A stretch of 64,000 nt of DNA from Amaranthus tricolor (GCF_026212465.1 NC_080055.1:22629305-22693304); one strand, 5' to 3'; counted from the stretch's first letter, positions 35,335 to 47,420 are shown. A program made the numbers and translations. The notes: generated by a model from the sequence alone, not told the origin.

Positions 35335-35715
35335 TGAGAGACCATCTTTTTGAGAGACGTATCTCAGATCCAACCCATTAAATCTTAATGTCCACTTATT
35401 GCATCCTTAATGCCTACTTACAATGTACTTAATGCCCACCGAAAAAGTGCTTAAAATGTCTACTTACAACATTCTTAAAGTCTACCCAGAAACTAAGCCT
35501 ACTAGCCTACTTACCATATTTTTGATGTCTACTTAAAATATCTTTAATGCCTACTTATAATATACTTAATGCCCACCGAGTAAGTACTTAAGTATGTACA
35601 ATATTTCTAAATGCCTACTTTTAATACTCTTAATGTCTACCAAGAAACTTATTCTATATTTTCCTTTTTGGGCCAGCTCAATTAGAAATGGTCTCTCAAA
35701 AAGACCGTCTCTCAT
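35335..35715. mobile_element. GAGACGGTCTC-type MITE with internal minisatellite
   Basis: The left edge TGAGAGACCATCTTTTTGAG faces the right edge CTCTCAAAAAGACCGTCTCT. Between them a roughly 20-base unit (TTAATGCCTACTTACAATGT and variants such as TTAATGTCTACT) repeats about ten times. No clean target duplication was read. Confidence 0.55.
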
Positions 35716-35954
35716 AAAAATCTGCGTATGATTAATCTATGTTTCTAATTGATCGCTTTAAAATTGTCAATGATCACTTTTAAAATATTCATTGAGCTTT
35801 TTATAAATAATTATTATAATTCATATTGTGCATTTGGAAAAATCAAATGTAAAATATTTGCTATGTAAAATTAGAATATTTAAAATTCCTACTTTAAAAT
35901 TAAACCACTTCTCTCCAATCAAAATAAAAATCTAAAAAATTTGCAGCAAGTCTT

Positions 35955-36112
35955 CTATATAAGACCGTCTCATCGTGAGACGGGTACATGCAAGCAACCC
36001 AATTAATGATGTTTTGTTAAAAAACAACTAATTAAGTTAAAAACAGTTTTTTTGTTCAGTTTTTTTATTGGGCTAGCTCATATTAAGTAGTCTCACGACG
36101 AACAGTCTTAAA
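35955..36112. mobile_element. Small MITE of the GAGACGGTCTC family
   Basis: The left edge AAGACCGTCTCATCGTGAGAC faces the right edge GTCTCACGACGAACAGTCTT. The interior has GCAACCCAATTAATG and TTTTTTATTGGGCTAGCTC. Ends are approximate. Confidence 0.45.
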
Positions 36113-36776
36113 AAAAAAATTGACAAAAATTTGTCTTATTTTACATAAAAAATATTTGATTTATAAAAACTAAAACTTCTAAAATTATCCATTCAAATTA
36201 AAATCCTTCAACATTTCCCTCCAAAATAATATTAGTTTTTTTTTCTTAATTCAAATGAAAAATATTTGATATATATAATTAAATCCTCCACAATTCTTCC
36301 AAAAATAAAGTTCAAAAATAAGTTTTCATTTCAAAAATGTCGTAATTATAGTCATCAATCCACTATTCCACAAAAACTATTAACCATACAACCAAAAAAG
36401 TACCTTTACTCGAGGCGCATTCACAACAAACTAAGCTTTGACAAATTGCAAGTCACAGTCTCAGAGTCTATTCATACATCATAACTGACACTAGTAATTC
36501 TCATGAAGGTTCTTACAGGAGATTCTAATTTGTAACCATGAATAACCCAACCAAATGTATGTATACAATATAATTTGTATGATTTAGGAATGCGTTCAAC
36601 ATACCCTCTATGATAAAACGCCACAACCAAATATAGAAACACCACTATAATAGCCGCAGGCAACTCCAATGTCGAAGATGATTTCCGTCTTCTTTAAGGG
36701 CGGTGAAAGCACCCGAAAGCATCTTGAAAACATTAATTAAGAGGCTTGAAGTCGATGCAAATGAAAATGACAAACA
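36113..36776. other. 3' flank of the esterase gene
   Basis: No gene recognised. The minus-strand sequence from 36776 downwards probably includes the 3' UTR. The open minus frame at 36472-36669 has a hydrophobic start (LPAAIIVVFLYLVV) but no similarity I know and no splice context linking it to the esterase. Confidence 0.35.
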
Positions 36777-39700
36777 TCAAGAACACTGTATAGTGAAAGC
36801 TTTTTCGGGGTTCTTAGGATCGATTTCTGAGTGATGAGGGAAATCAAAAGGCATATCTTGAGCATTTAGGCCGGCCTCAGTAAAGACTTGGATCACCTCT
36901 TGGTACACAACTGCATTGCCCTCGGGTGTTAAGTGCAACCCGTCGCTGTCAATAGGAGAAATGACGAACATCAAGCGTTTTATTCGATTAGATAAAAACT
37001 GAATCTTTTACAAAAAAACGAACCTCAAGTATTTTTTTTGCCAGCCCTTGGTTTGTTGCATCTTGGACCATAAATCAATGGAGGAAACGCCCAACTCCTT
37101 GGCTAATGAAAGACACTGATTAGCATATACTCCTGCAACTTCGTTTGTCCTTTCAGGTTGTTTCATTGCTTTTTCACCGTACACTGACCTAGCAGAACAA
37201 GTATAAGGGCTATTTTTAGCCTTCTCAAATACTTACATGACCGAAATGTTTGAACTATCTTAGGGACTAGTATGATAAAACTACAACCGAAACATATAAT
37301 AGAGAAAATTGTATGGTCTACCAGTTTATCTTGAAAATCAATGATTATTTCTGTAAAACTTGATCAAGACACTTATGCACTATAGTTGGATAGAAAGAAA
37401 TGGAGAGAAAGGAAGGGAAGAGAAATAGAAGGATTGTGTTTCCGGAAAGGAATAGAAAGGAAGAACTTCTTCACTTTACTTCATATATAAAAAAGGTTTA
37501 CAGACAAATCAGTTAAAAAGTGTTAGCTCAGATTAGGGTCTGAATAGCAGAATTTAATATTTAAGGCCCCTATTTATGGGGGCCCTAGGCGGTCGGCTAC
37601 CCCGGATACCCTAAGAACCGGCCTTAATTTTAACAACTCAAATCCTTCCACCATTGGAAATATTTGGAAGGAAAACACACCACTCTTCTCCCCGACCCTC
37701 CCTTCCCTTCCCTCTCCCCTCATTATATCCAAACATTGTGTTACGGTCTGTTCGGTTTCTATTGCAGTTTTTTGTTTTCTATTTTAAAATTCTTCTCTTG
37801 TTAAAACGGCAATAAAAACACTCAAACTTATCAAAAAAGTTTGATAGATTCTCCATATCGGAAAACAAAGTAAGATTTATTTCATTTGAAGTTCGTAAAA
37901 TACAAATCGACCATATAACACTTTATAAGTTAAGACATATGATCAAAGGGAGTTCATGGGGCTTAATAAGAAACGAAAAAGAAAGACAAAGTTGTTTCTC
38001 TGTCTTTCTTTCATTTTATTATCTGGATGTAAAACTATATCAGCTGATTATTGCCCATGTTTCAAAACACTGTCTGCGTGCATTTTATTTGATTGATTTG
38101 AGGATGAAAACTCAACAGACATAGAATGAACAAGGAGGATTATTGATGCACCATTTGTACAGAACTGGGAACAAGACTCGCTGCAATAGTGAACTTTCCC
38201 ACCACTGACGATGATGAGCAGCCAAAAATGGAGGACAGTATGATGGAGATGCAAAAGGAAATGACTAACGGCATCAGATTCACTCAGTGCAAAAATACAG
38301 ATTCAGTAACGGCCGCAAAACGGATTTTGGGTTAATGCAGCCTATAATTTGGTCATAGTGTTATGCCGGCGGCTGGGAAGACACCACAGAAGGGTGGAAG
38401 CAGCGGCTGTCAGGGGGCAGATGGAGGCTGTTCAGTTGCACAGTACACACAAGGAGGAAGCAGTAATTCAAAGAAGAGATTGAAGGAAGGATTGATATAT
38501 TAATTAATCAAGCACTTCGAGTAGCTTGCACTCTAAAATAGCCAAAGGCATTACCCATCCAAACACATTACAATCCCATAGCATATATAATACTTTACTC
38601 ATCCATGTCTCTAAAAACAGCAAAATACTACTAAGGTACTAACACTACTAAATAAGAAAACAGTTTCCCACTAACTTCATGTTATCCTTGCTTTGTCCTT
38701 CTTATACCCTTCTTAGAATAAGTGCTCAGCTGTGGTCCCCCCCTCTTGATTCATTACATTACCCCTGCCAAGAGACTCCCCTTGTTCCCAAGGTGAAAAT
38801 CTGGAAATTGCATATTGATGGTCTGATATTCTTCCCAAGTGGCTTCCGAATCGGGTAAATCTTTCCATTGGATGAGCACTTCCTTACCCTCTTCTTGCCT
38901 ATTCTGTTTGTGTCTCACCAATCTCAAATTCACTGCTCGTCTTTTCAAATCAGCTGCCAACTTCATCTTTTGTTGTGCTCTCATCAGATTGGTTCGCAAC
39001 TCCTAAATCATGGCGTCCCTCTCTTGTAGTAGTTGCTCCAAACTGTCCACCCCTGTAGACCCCCTTCCAAAGCGAATGACGGGCGGAGGAGTCCTACCGT
39101 AGAGAGCCTGAAATGGAGTGTGTTTGGTGGACTGGTGAGGGGAGGTATTGTAACAGAATTCCGCCCAATGCAACCACTTGGCCGATTGAAGGGGCTGCCC
39201 GTTTATGACGCATCAAAAATATGTCTCCATAACTTGATTCACTATCTCAAACTGACCGTTCGTTTGAGGATGGTATGCGGTACTGCGTAACAACGTGGTC
39301 TCTTGAAGACGGAATAATTCCTTCCAGAATATGCTCATGAAGACCTTAACCTGATCAGATACAATAGATAAAGGGAACCCACGCAGATGAATGACCTCCT
39401 TTATGAACCTGGCAGCTACAGAAAAAAGTCGTAAAGGGGTGTTTGAGGCCAATGAAATGAGTGTACTTAGTGAGCCGATCGACCACTACCAGAACTGTAG
39501 CATATCCCTCTGATCTTGGCAAAGCTTCCACAAATCCATGGTGATTCATCCCATACCTGGGTTGGAATTGGCAAGGGTTGGAGCCCGATGGGTGTTGGTG
39601 AGAAGTCTTCCGTTGGCAAGTAGCACAGGAGCAAGCATACTGGGTGATGTGGCTTCTCATCCCAACCCAAAACCAGCCCTGAGGTAAGTCTTGAGCTCTT

Positions 39701-42700
39701 TGTCGTGTCTAGGGGTGTTCAATGGACCAGGCCCCCACTTTGAGCCCTTATCCGACTCATTTTTAGAAGGGCTTTGTAAGGACCGAGGTGAAAACGGGTT
39801 GGGCCAAGAACGGGCACTACTATAATTAAAATGAAGCGGACTATAGAAGGGCTCAATAAGGGTCGAAAACGGGCCTTTGTAAATACCATGAGCGGAACAC
39901 AGAGTTTTGACATGTGAAGCACGGGAGCACTAGTGATTGCCTCCTTAAGTCTAAGGAAAGCCTTTGTAGCCTCATTGGTCCAACCACATCAATCCCTCTT
40001 GAGCTGATATGTGAGAGGGAAGGCAATCTGAGCATAGCCCTGCATGAGTCAGCCCTAGAAAACCTGAGTTCTTTCAATTTCTTCATAGCTTTGATCTTTT
40101 CCTGGTTAGCCATTATCCCCTCGCTAGATATGATGTGCCCTAACTAAGCCCCCTTGTTCTTCCCTATCTCACACTTCTTGCCATTGGCATACAATTGATG
40201 GCCTGCTAACAATTCTAGCACAAGGCCTAAATGTAGGAGGTGCAGCTCCTTGTTCTCACTATAGATCAGTATACATCAAATATCACCAACACAAACTTCC
40301 TCAAATACGGTTTGAACACATCATTCATTAGTGACTAGAAGGTAGCTGGAGCATTGGTGAGCCCAAACAACATCACTAAGAACTCATAATGACCCTCATG
40401 TGTCCTAAAATTTTTTGCCCCATGTAACTCATCAAGAAGCTCATCAATTACAGGAATGGGGTATTTGTCACTATGTCACGGTTCAGGGCTTGGTAATTAA
40501 CAAAGAAACGCCAAGATCCATTTTTCTTTTAAACTAGCAAAACAGGACTAGAAAAAAAACTAATAGAAGGTTTGATGATACCTGCTTCTAGCATGTCGCT
40601 CACTAGCCTTTCGATCTCATCCTTCTGAAACTTGGGATAACGATAAGATCAAATGCTAATCGGATTGGTTCCCTCCTTCAAGATAACCTGATGGGACTTC
40701 TATCGAATTGGAGGTAGCCCGTCGAGCATTTGGAACACCTGCTCGTATTAATTTTCGATAACCAATATTCGGTCCAACTATTGGGTAATTCAGATTAATT
40801 GCACCAAATGGCCCGAGTCAGTGACCTGTAAAGAAATGAAGGGGTCCAACTCTTAAAGGCCACGAATACTAGACATTCGAATTGTCGATAACCAATACAA
40901 GACTTGACTCGGATATTCTAAATACTAAGCGATTTCTCGTATTCTGAACTATATAATGGGTCCTGTGGCTGCTATTCCCACCAACACCCCGTAGAGGGGC
41001 GACGATACAGCAAAAATGTTGTGTAATCACACTCTCGCATATTACCATCAGTACCCCGTAGAGCAAGCCCCTGTGGCTGCTGGCTTTCACATAGACCTAG
41101 ACGAGGAGGAGAATGAGGATGAAGAGGAGGAAGACTATGTTCCCTCTAAGGAACAAGTGCATAGGGATCCTAGTCCCACTATTGATTCCAGTCCCAACTG
41201 GTATCAACAGTATGATGAGAGGTTCTCCAATTTTATTGAACAGGTTTGATTTGCTCGAGGACTAGCAAAGGTTAAGCATGGGGGAGTTTGGTAAGTGCAA
41301 TTATTTGCACTATTGCGATTGTTTATATGCTCCTTTTTGGTTGTTTAGTGGTGTTTTAGGGTCGTTTTTATTGGTGCCTGGTGCCTTTTTATGGCAACCG
41401 ACTCGGCGGAAGGTCATTTCAACCCAGTTCTTTTTGCAGCGCGTTTTCTTTCGGTTTTCTCATGAGGATTTAGGTTAATTTTCCTCTTTAATATAAATAG
41501 CCCCTTCATTTCTGATTAGGGTTTCTCTCTTCTTCTCCTTTTCCATCAACTCAGACTACTTTTACTCCATTCTTAGTATTTTTGCTTGGGAATTCATCCC
41601 TTAATTTTAGTTCTTCATTAAGTCTACCATTAATCATTCCTTGGAGTATCATAAGTTTTTCTTAGTATTTAATTTCCTTTGTTTTAATTTCCTTGTATTA
41701 GTTTAATTTTCCATTAATGAACCTTGATGATTGTCATTAATCATCCTTTAATAAAAATTAGTTTTGTTCTTCATTTATTGCTCTTGGTTTCAATTGTTGT
41801 GTTTTTTGGCATTTAATTATTGCTTCTTTTGTAATTTTCATTATTATCATACTTATTCATGTCTAGCATCATTTTAGGGTTTGTTTTTATTGCTTTCACC
41901 ATAAATAGTGAGTAGATCCATTTTCTAAGTTTAGGGTTTGAACCTATAATTCAAGTATGATTTGATGATTGAAAGTGTCTATGAAACTATAATCAAAGTG
42001 GTTAAATTGTGCTAATAACTTTAAATTAAATATGTTTTGTTGAACTAGTCAATAGAACTAGCGTGTGAGATTATGATCAACTTTGCTTTATGGTAAATTT
42101 TAGTTAAATTCTTATTAATTCGTTCTATAAAACTAGCGTATGAGAATTGAATTAATAGGGTCTAAATCTAATAGTTAATCAAAAAAGCGAGAGTTTGAGA
42201 TTAACAAGATCATATTTAACCACGTAATTAATCTGACATTTCATAGACACTAATGAGAGTTTAATCATACTAGAATTTAAGGGATTCCTAACACCCTAGA
42301 TCTTTTCATCAAACAGTTTAAACCCATATATTCATTGCATTATTAGTTTGTTAGACAAAAATCAATCAACCATTTTTTCTCTTCAAACAATATTTTTAGT
42401 GGAGATCAGCAAGTTTCTTGTCCTAGCTTCCTTTTGTTCGATCTGCGACTACAAGTACACCGTGCGCTCGCGGTTAAATTAAAATTTGCACATCATTCAG
42501 ATTGTCTTAAAATTCACATTATACAAATTCAGTTAGTTGGAGTTCATTGTGACCTCTATCAAATTGAACTCCAACCTTTAATATGATCATTATTAGCTTC
42601 CTTCAAGGATTCAACATACTATTATAACCTCCTAGAAAGTAATGTCATTCATCAAAGTTAAAGGTAAATGATGCTGAATCAAACTTTAATGCTGAGACAT

Positions 42701-45700
42701 AACCAAAACCAAAATATTAAGACATTATGCAATTGAATAAAGCATTAATAATCTTATTTTGTCTAAGTAAGCTAATAAAAGGATAGTAACCTTGTTCTTA
42801 AGCTAGATTAAATCACAAGAAAAGAAGAGAAGGCAAGATAACTCTTCCTGTTGGCCACAAAGAGGACACACACTATGAGAGATGATGCCCATTATTCTGA
42901 GTACGTCGCTGGTTTTAAGCCTCCCTCGAATAGCCACCCAGCTTTTAAGAGGAAGCTTAGGGAAGGAAATTTTGTTTCAAATACTTCTACCCCATTGCAC
43001 TGAATTAGACATAGGAGATATGCCCTAATAAATTTTATTAAAACTATACTTGGTCTGCGCCTGGTGATGTTGAAAACCAAGGCATTTGAACTGCTCTTAT
43101 TCACAAACTAATATCTTAAACTTTTTTCATCATCACAATCATCAACTATGTTCTCAAATGTTTCGATGCATCCTGTCATTACCTTTGTATCAACTATCAA
43201 GATAAGGAGCCTTCCTCATGTAATCCCCAAGGGTTACAAGATCAATTTTATCATAAATCGAGGAGTTTTCGCAAAACACGAACAATGCAAGGGGTTTGAA
43301 TTTATATGAAACTGCAGGTCCCAAGGGATACATGTAGAAGAATTTTAATCTTCATAAAATGGTAATAATAGGCTGCATCAAATCGTTTTTGAGCATAGCT
43401 AAAGATAATAGTTTGAGAGATTAGTTTGCAGAATTTCGGTTAAAGAGAAATATACACTCAATGCCACAAGCCTAGATAGATGGTGTGACTAAGGATGCTA
43501 TTGATTGGTGGCTCATTTATGGATCAGAAACTGTAGATTTAGCAGTGGTGATTAAGAAAGTATTAGCCCAACAACTATAAGCTATGATTTTGGGAGGGCT
43601 TAGAACGTGTGCAAATGCTCTCACTTTATAGAAGAATATATTGAGTAGTTTAGAGGTGTGTATATTAGTGTATATGCATGATAATCTTCGTTATTGCACA
43701 AATAATGACCCTAAAAGTACACCAAGTACCCCCTGCCCAAACTGAAAATCATCCCACTAATGAATTATTAAATTAAATCCGCACATATACGAAGTGAATT
43801 CTATATTAAGTAACACCGCTTTGAAGGACATGTTTTCCTAGTAAAAAAGTACAAAGCGAATTCTAAATTAGGCAACACTAATTTAAAGGGACAAATAATT
43901 CTCAATGAACATCAAAACAATGTCCAGTCCCCATACAATTATACATATCATTTCAAAGAGAAAGAACCTCAGTTACAACCTCCTTCTAAAGTCAACAAGC
44001 CAAGGGGAAAAATCAATAAATAATCTCACAAGTGACAAGACAATGACTAGAGAATGTTCCACAAATTTCCAAGTCGATAAGTTGTAAAAATCAAGATCCC
44101 TACTTCTAATAATAAATCAAAAATAGCCAATATGCTAAAGTGAAAGGGGCAGCATTCAAAGTTGATGTAGGTACTCCATGACATCAAGTCATCAACGAAC
44201 ATGTATCCAACTAAAAAACTTCAAAAATATGAAAAATTACAATGTTTAGTGAGCTAGAAGGAGACTTACTGTGCATATTCCATGCGGCCTTCTTCATCGA
44301 TAGGTGGAGGAGTTATAAGCACCACAAACATGTTGGGAGAACATTTCTGCAATTCATAGGGCCAAGAGGTAAGAATTTTAAATCTCTAATCATGAATATT
44401 AGATGGATCAATAAACTTTTAAGCGGGTGAATTATATAGCATGAAAAAGTAGGTCAAGGAGAAGTTTAAATATCTTTGGAAATGAAGCAATTTCTTGAGA
44501 AGTTTAGAAGAACGAATCAGGAATTGAAAAAATCAAATCATGATCAGTGTTTAGACTATTTTTGGGTCATGTTAAGTGCATTGCGAACATAAAAAGTGAA
44601 TTAGCTGGTATATTATGTTAAAGTGGTAGAAACACAAACACCTTCTTTTACACCATCCTAGAGACAAAGAAAAAGTGTCATTTGTACAGTTCTGCTAAGT
44701 ATTTAGTAATCTAAGTTCTAACCTATCAAGCAAAATACAATAACCAGTCAACTTCACATATAAGTTCAAAATGTAGTAATGGTTTAAACAAAAAGTCTGA
44801 GTTCTTTTAAAAATCCAAGACGACCATCATATAAAGAAATCTTGAACTATAAAAATAAGAAAACCAACTTGCAACAAAAAAAGCATCATCAAACAGAGAA
44901 GAGAAAGGAAGACCTTCAAGTGGAGAACCATCTTTCTAAGGTTCTCCTTGTATTCCTCTCTAGGAACATGTTGTCTTTCACTATTCCTCCCAAGTAACGC
45001 TGCATCATTAGCTCCGAAGAAAATGGTGGCGGCAATAGGAGGATCCGCAAATCCCTGTGGGAATTCAAGGTAAAAGAGTTAATTGGTTAATTAAGCCCCC
45101 TCAATCTAGATGGCTCACGCCCCCTCCAATCATCATTGAAGGTTTGGTTCCTACATATCTCACTCCAACTTCAACTATTCTAGGTCAGGTTCAACACTTT
45201 GATCAAACCTTAGAACAACTCCTTTCTTCAAGTCCATTTAACATAGATTAATATCTAATTTTTCAAAAATAAGTCCAGAAGTTAACATTTTATTCCGGTT
45301 GAATGACAAGTATAAAAACATATGTGCCAATTCTGTATAAAAATAATTAACATATCAAAATAGGCGTACAAAAAAGCATTGGTCGACATATAAGCCTACA
45401 TCCACCCCCTTTGCTTTCCTATAAACTTTAAAGTCATTATTTTGTTAAAATCATCTTTTGTTATCTTAATTTCTTTTTGCATTCCTCCATTTTCTACTAT
45501 AATCCTTCATAACTTGTCCCCTTTTTTTGTTTCCTCTTTTCTACTCTAATCCTTCACAATCACAACCCATGTTCCATGAAATTTTTTTTGTTTTTGCATT
45601 TTCCTTGCACATATACTCTACAAGTTTTTTTTTTATGGCCCATCTTTTACTACCTTTTTCAATCTAACACATTTTGTTTTTTATGGCCTATCTTAGACTA

Positions 45701-46237
45701 CCTTTCTATTAATCATAGCTTAAATATTGGCCGACATAACCATCAATTATCTTTCCAAAAGAAAGAGTTAAACTCATAATCTTTTACCATCAATTATCCA
45801 CCTCCAACAACTCCCACCATCACAAGTCCATTACTTTCCTATTTTTAATGGTTAAAATCAAAATTCAAATAAATATAAACATGAAAATAAAGTTTGATCT
45901 AAGAATATAAACTCAAATTTGAAAAATCAAAAAAGACGGAAAGATACCAGAGGGAAAATATGATGCAAAAGAAACAATGCCCATCTTGTGTTGTACCCAC
46001 CATAGCCTCGATTCAGTATATCAGCCTAAAAATAATTCAATAAAATTGGATAATTAAGGAAATCTGACAGTAAAATAAAGAATTTAGGGATCAGGAAAAT
46101 GTGAAAAAAAAAGAAGGGAAAGAGAGAACCTTGCGGGAGAAATTATCAGCAAGAGCAGCACCCCAACCAGAATCTCTGAAGGATTGTTGGGTTATGGAGT
46201 CTCCGAACAATGCAATCTGCGGCCTTATTCCCTTCAT
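36777..46237 (-). CDS. GDSL/SGNH esterase, At5g62930-like (isoamyl acetate-hydrolysing type)
   Basis: Six exons (minus strand): 46237-46130, 46025-45948, 45054-44914, 44346-44270, 37188-37024, 36945-36777. All introns are GT-AG and the joined frame is 245 residues, near the family norm. It is a probable serine hydrolase acting on small ester substrates; the true substrate is unknown. SGNH blocks: FGDSI at 11-15 (nucleophile Ser14), GYGGYN at 43-48 (block II Gly), GAND at 76-79 (block III Asn78), and SDGLH at 190-194 (Asp191, His194). LITPPP in exon 4 and [12 protein letters not shown] near the end are family signatures. No signal peptide is seen, unlike secreted GDSL lipases, so it is probably intracellular. 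The start is the first ATG; upstream in-frame sequence lacks one. Intron 4 is 7.1 kb and filled with transposons. Confidence 0.92.
37540..37640. repeat. GC-rich repeat remnant in esterase intron 4
   Basis: A short block with AGGCCCCTATTTATGGGGGC, CCCTAGGCGGTCGG and AACCGGCC stands out from the AT-rich intron and resembles a degraded TIR element. No ends can be set. Confidence 0.3.
38290..38750 (-). mobile_element. Probable 3' LTR region of the chromovirus
   Basis: Directly beyond the pol stop on the minus strand comes a purine run (AATCAAGAGGGGGGGACC), as at a polypurine tract, then about 430 bases of less AT-rich sequence. No second LTR copy exists in the window for comparison, so the limits are approximate. 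Confidence 0.4.
38754..40870 (-). pseudogene. Ty3/gypsy chromovirus pol remnant in esterase intron 4
   Basis: Minus-strand order: reverse transcriptase (about 40760-40200) with [33 protein letters not shown] and LTNAPATF; then [10 protein letters not shown] at about 40140. The integrase (about 39660-39210) has [15 protein letters not shown] and [11 protein letters not shown]. The C-terminal chromodomain (about 38890-38754) has [17 protein letters not shown]. This order and the chromodomain identify a chromovirus (Reina- or Tekay-like). There are many stops and frameshifts, and the RNase H region is missing where a hAT fragment lies. It is on the same strand as the host gene. Confidence 0.85.
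39713..39895. mobile_element. Truncated hAT-like MITE inside the chromovirus remnant
   Basis: It starts CTAGGGGTGTTCAATGG and contains TTTTTAGAAGGGCTT, AAAACGGG, AAAATGAAGCGGACTATA and AATAAGGGTCGAAAACGGG, matching the left half of the MITE at 49774-50183. The right terminal repeat is absent. Confidence 0.6.
40871..42495 (+). mobile_element. 3' end of a plus-strand LTR retrotransposon
   Basis: About 41000-41250 reads as a coding tail rich in Asp and Glu ([20 protein letters not shown]). It is followed by TTAAGCATGGGGGAGTTTG, a polypurine tract, and an LTR of about 1.2 kb (41289-42495) that starts TGGTAAGTGC and ends TTTGCACATCA. The LTR has a TATA-like TTTAATATAAATAGCCCC at about 41490. The layout resembles Athila/Tat-type gypsy elements. 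The 5' part is missing and it abuts the minus-strand chromovirus. Confidence 0.6.
42803..43060 (-). pseudogene. LINE-type zf-RVT domain fragment
   Basis: One minus-strand frame reads [19 protein letters not shown], then [21 protein letters not shown], then [13 protein letters not shown]. This is the zinc-binding region that follows plant non-LTR reverse transcriptases (W..RL.T.D.L..(M/W)GI, CPLCG, E...HLFF.C). Two in-frame stops lie upstream within the weaker start of the domain (YSFNKIY onwards). No RT core was found nearby, so this is a fragment. Confidence 0.7.
43061..44269. other. Remaining esterase intron 4 sequence
   Basis: I see no exon or recognisable domain. It is moderately AT-rich with no clear repeat borders. 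It may be flanking sequence of the LINE fragment. Confidence 0.3.
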
Positions 46238-46263
46238 TTTTTTGGTTCTCACCACAGCACTCC

Positions 46264-46291
46264 CACAGTCACAGTCACAGTCACAGTCACA
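46264..46291. repeat. (CACAGT)n microsatellite in the esterase 5' leader
   Basis: About 4.5 units of CACAGT lie 27-54 bases upstream of the esterase ATG. On the minus strand it encodes an in-frame Cys-Asp run, but that frame has no upstream ATG. Confidence 0.7.
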
Positions 46292-46927
46292 CAATATAAC
46301 TTTGAGTTTATTGGATCCTTGATGTTTCTTCTTTAAAGAATATTTTAATTAGTAGTACTTAAATATCACTCCTTTTATTCTTATATGTTTTTGTCAAAAA
46401 AAATTTATAAATTTTAGCGTTAAATATTAATTATGATTTCTCATTAATCTATAAAAAAAGTATATTTATGTGGAATTTTGCTATTTTTACGTCTCAATTA
46501 TACTTTCTAAATATCAAATTTGTAGAATTTTTAAAATCTTACAATTTAAATTATTTGATTTTAAAGTTTGCATTTGGGATATGCGAAAAAAATGAATGAA
46601 AGAACATTTGAAAATAGAGGGAGTATTTTTATTAGTATTAGTTATTATTATCAACTCGTTTGTATGGGACTGTAAAAATTCATATAATTATCAATTTTAT
46701 GATTGTAAATAATTGCAAGTGATAACTTTAAGGTTATAAATGATTAAACTTTAAGCTTATAAATAATTACTTTAAGATAGTAAAAATATATTGGGTTAAC
46801 CTGATGATGACAGTCCCACCGCCTCATTAGAGAATTTGTGTATTAATATTATTGTAGCTTGATCACTTCATACTAGGTTAGATTAAATCATATTAGATTA
46901 AATCATAAGTTGAACTATATCAGATTT

Positions 46928-47193
46928 GGGGTTGTTTGGCAAACGGCTGAAAGATGATAGACTTGTAGCTGATAATATTTCAGTGGCTGATTTGACCAGC
47001 TAATTTTATTAGAAGATTTGACCAACTGATTCTGAACCCCCTGCTATGAGTAGCTTGTATAAAAACAGCTTATTGATAACAATAAATTGTTTCAACCAAC
47101 TAATTTACCAAATATTGGAATTGCCTAGTTTGACCACCCAACTCTATAATTGCAAGCTAAAATAGCCAAATAAGTTATTTTGCCAAACACACC
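46928..47193. mobile_element. MITE with GGTTGTTTGGCAAA termini
   Basis: The left end GGGTTGTTTGGCAAACGGCT faces the right end TTTTGCCAAACACACCC. The interior is AT-rich and non-coding. A target duplication is not clear. Confidence 0.5.
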
Positions 47194-47420
47194 CATGATC
47201 TTACTTCTTATTCTTATTACATATTTTAACTAGTCTGAATAAAAACAGTTTAGTCATAACAATAAGCTGCTTCAACCAACTAATTTACCAAATATTAGAA
47301 TTAACTAGTTTGACCATCCAACTCTCCAATTGTATCAAAATAAACTAAAATTGCTCAATAAATTATTTTACAAATACGCCATGATCTTACTTTTTATTCT
47401 TATTACATATTTTAACTAGT
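47030..47420. repeat. Imperfect tandem duplication, period about 186 bp
   Basis: TTTCAACCAACTAATTTACC, TAGTTTGACCA and CATGATCTTACTT.TTATTC each occur twice, 180-186 bases apart (for example CATGATC at 47194 and 47380). The second unit repeats the right half of the MITE and its flank. Confidence 0.6.

Noticed and set aside
36472..36669. Small membrane-protein-like open frame downstream of the esterase
   Set aside because: One hydrophobic stretch and no recognised similarity. It lies in the likely 3' UTR or flank, so I do not call it a gene.
42892..43104. Open minus frame of 70 codons
   Set aside because: A different minus frame over the same bases encodes a clear zf-RVT motif, so this one is a shadow.
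46091..46294. Longer esterase N-terminus beginning with a Cys-Asp repeat
   Set aside because: That frame has no ATG; it would start at TTG. The internal ATG at 46237 gives a start just ahead of the GDSL block, as in relatives.
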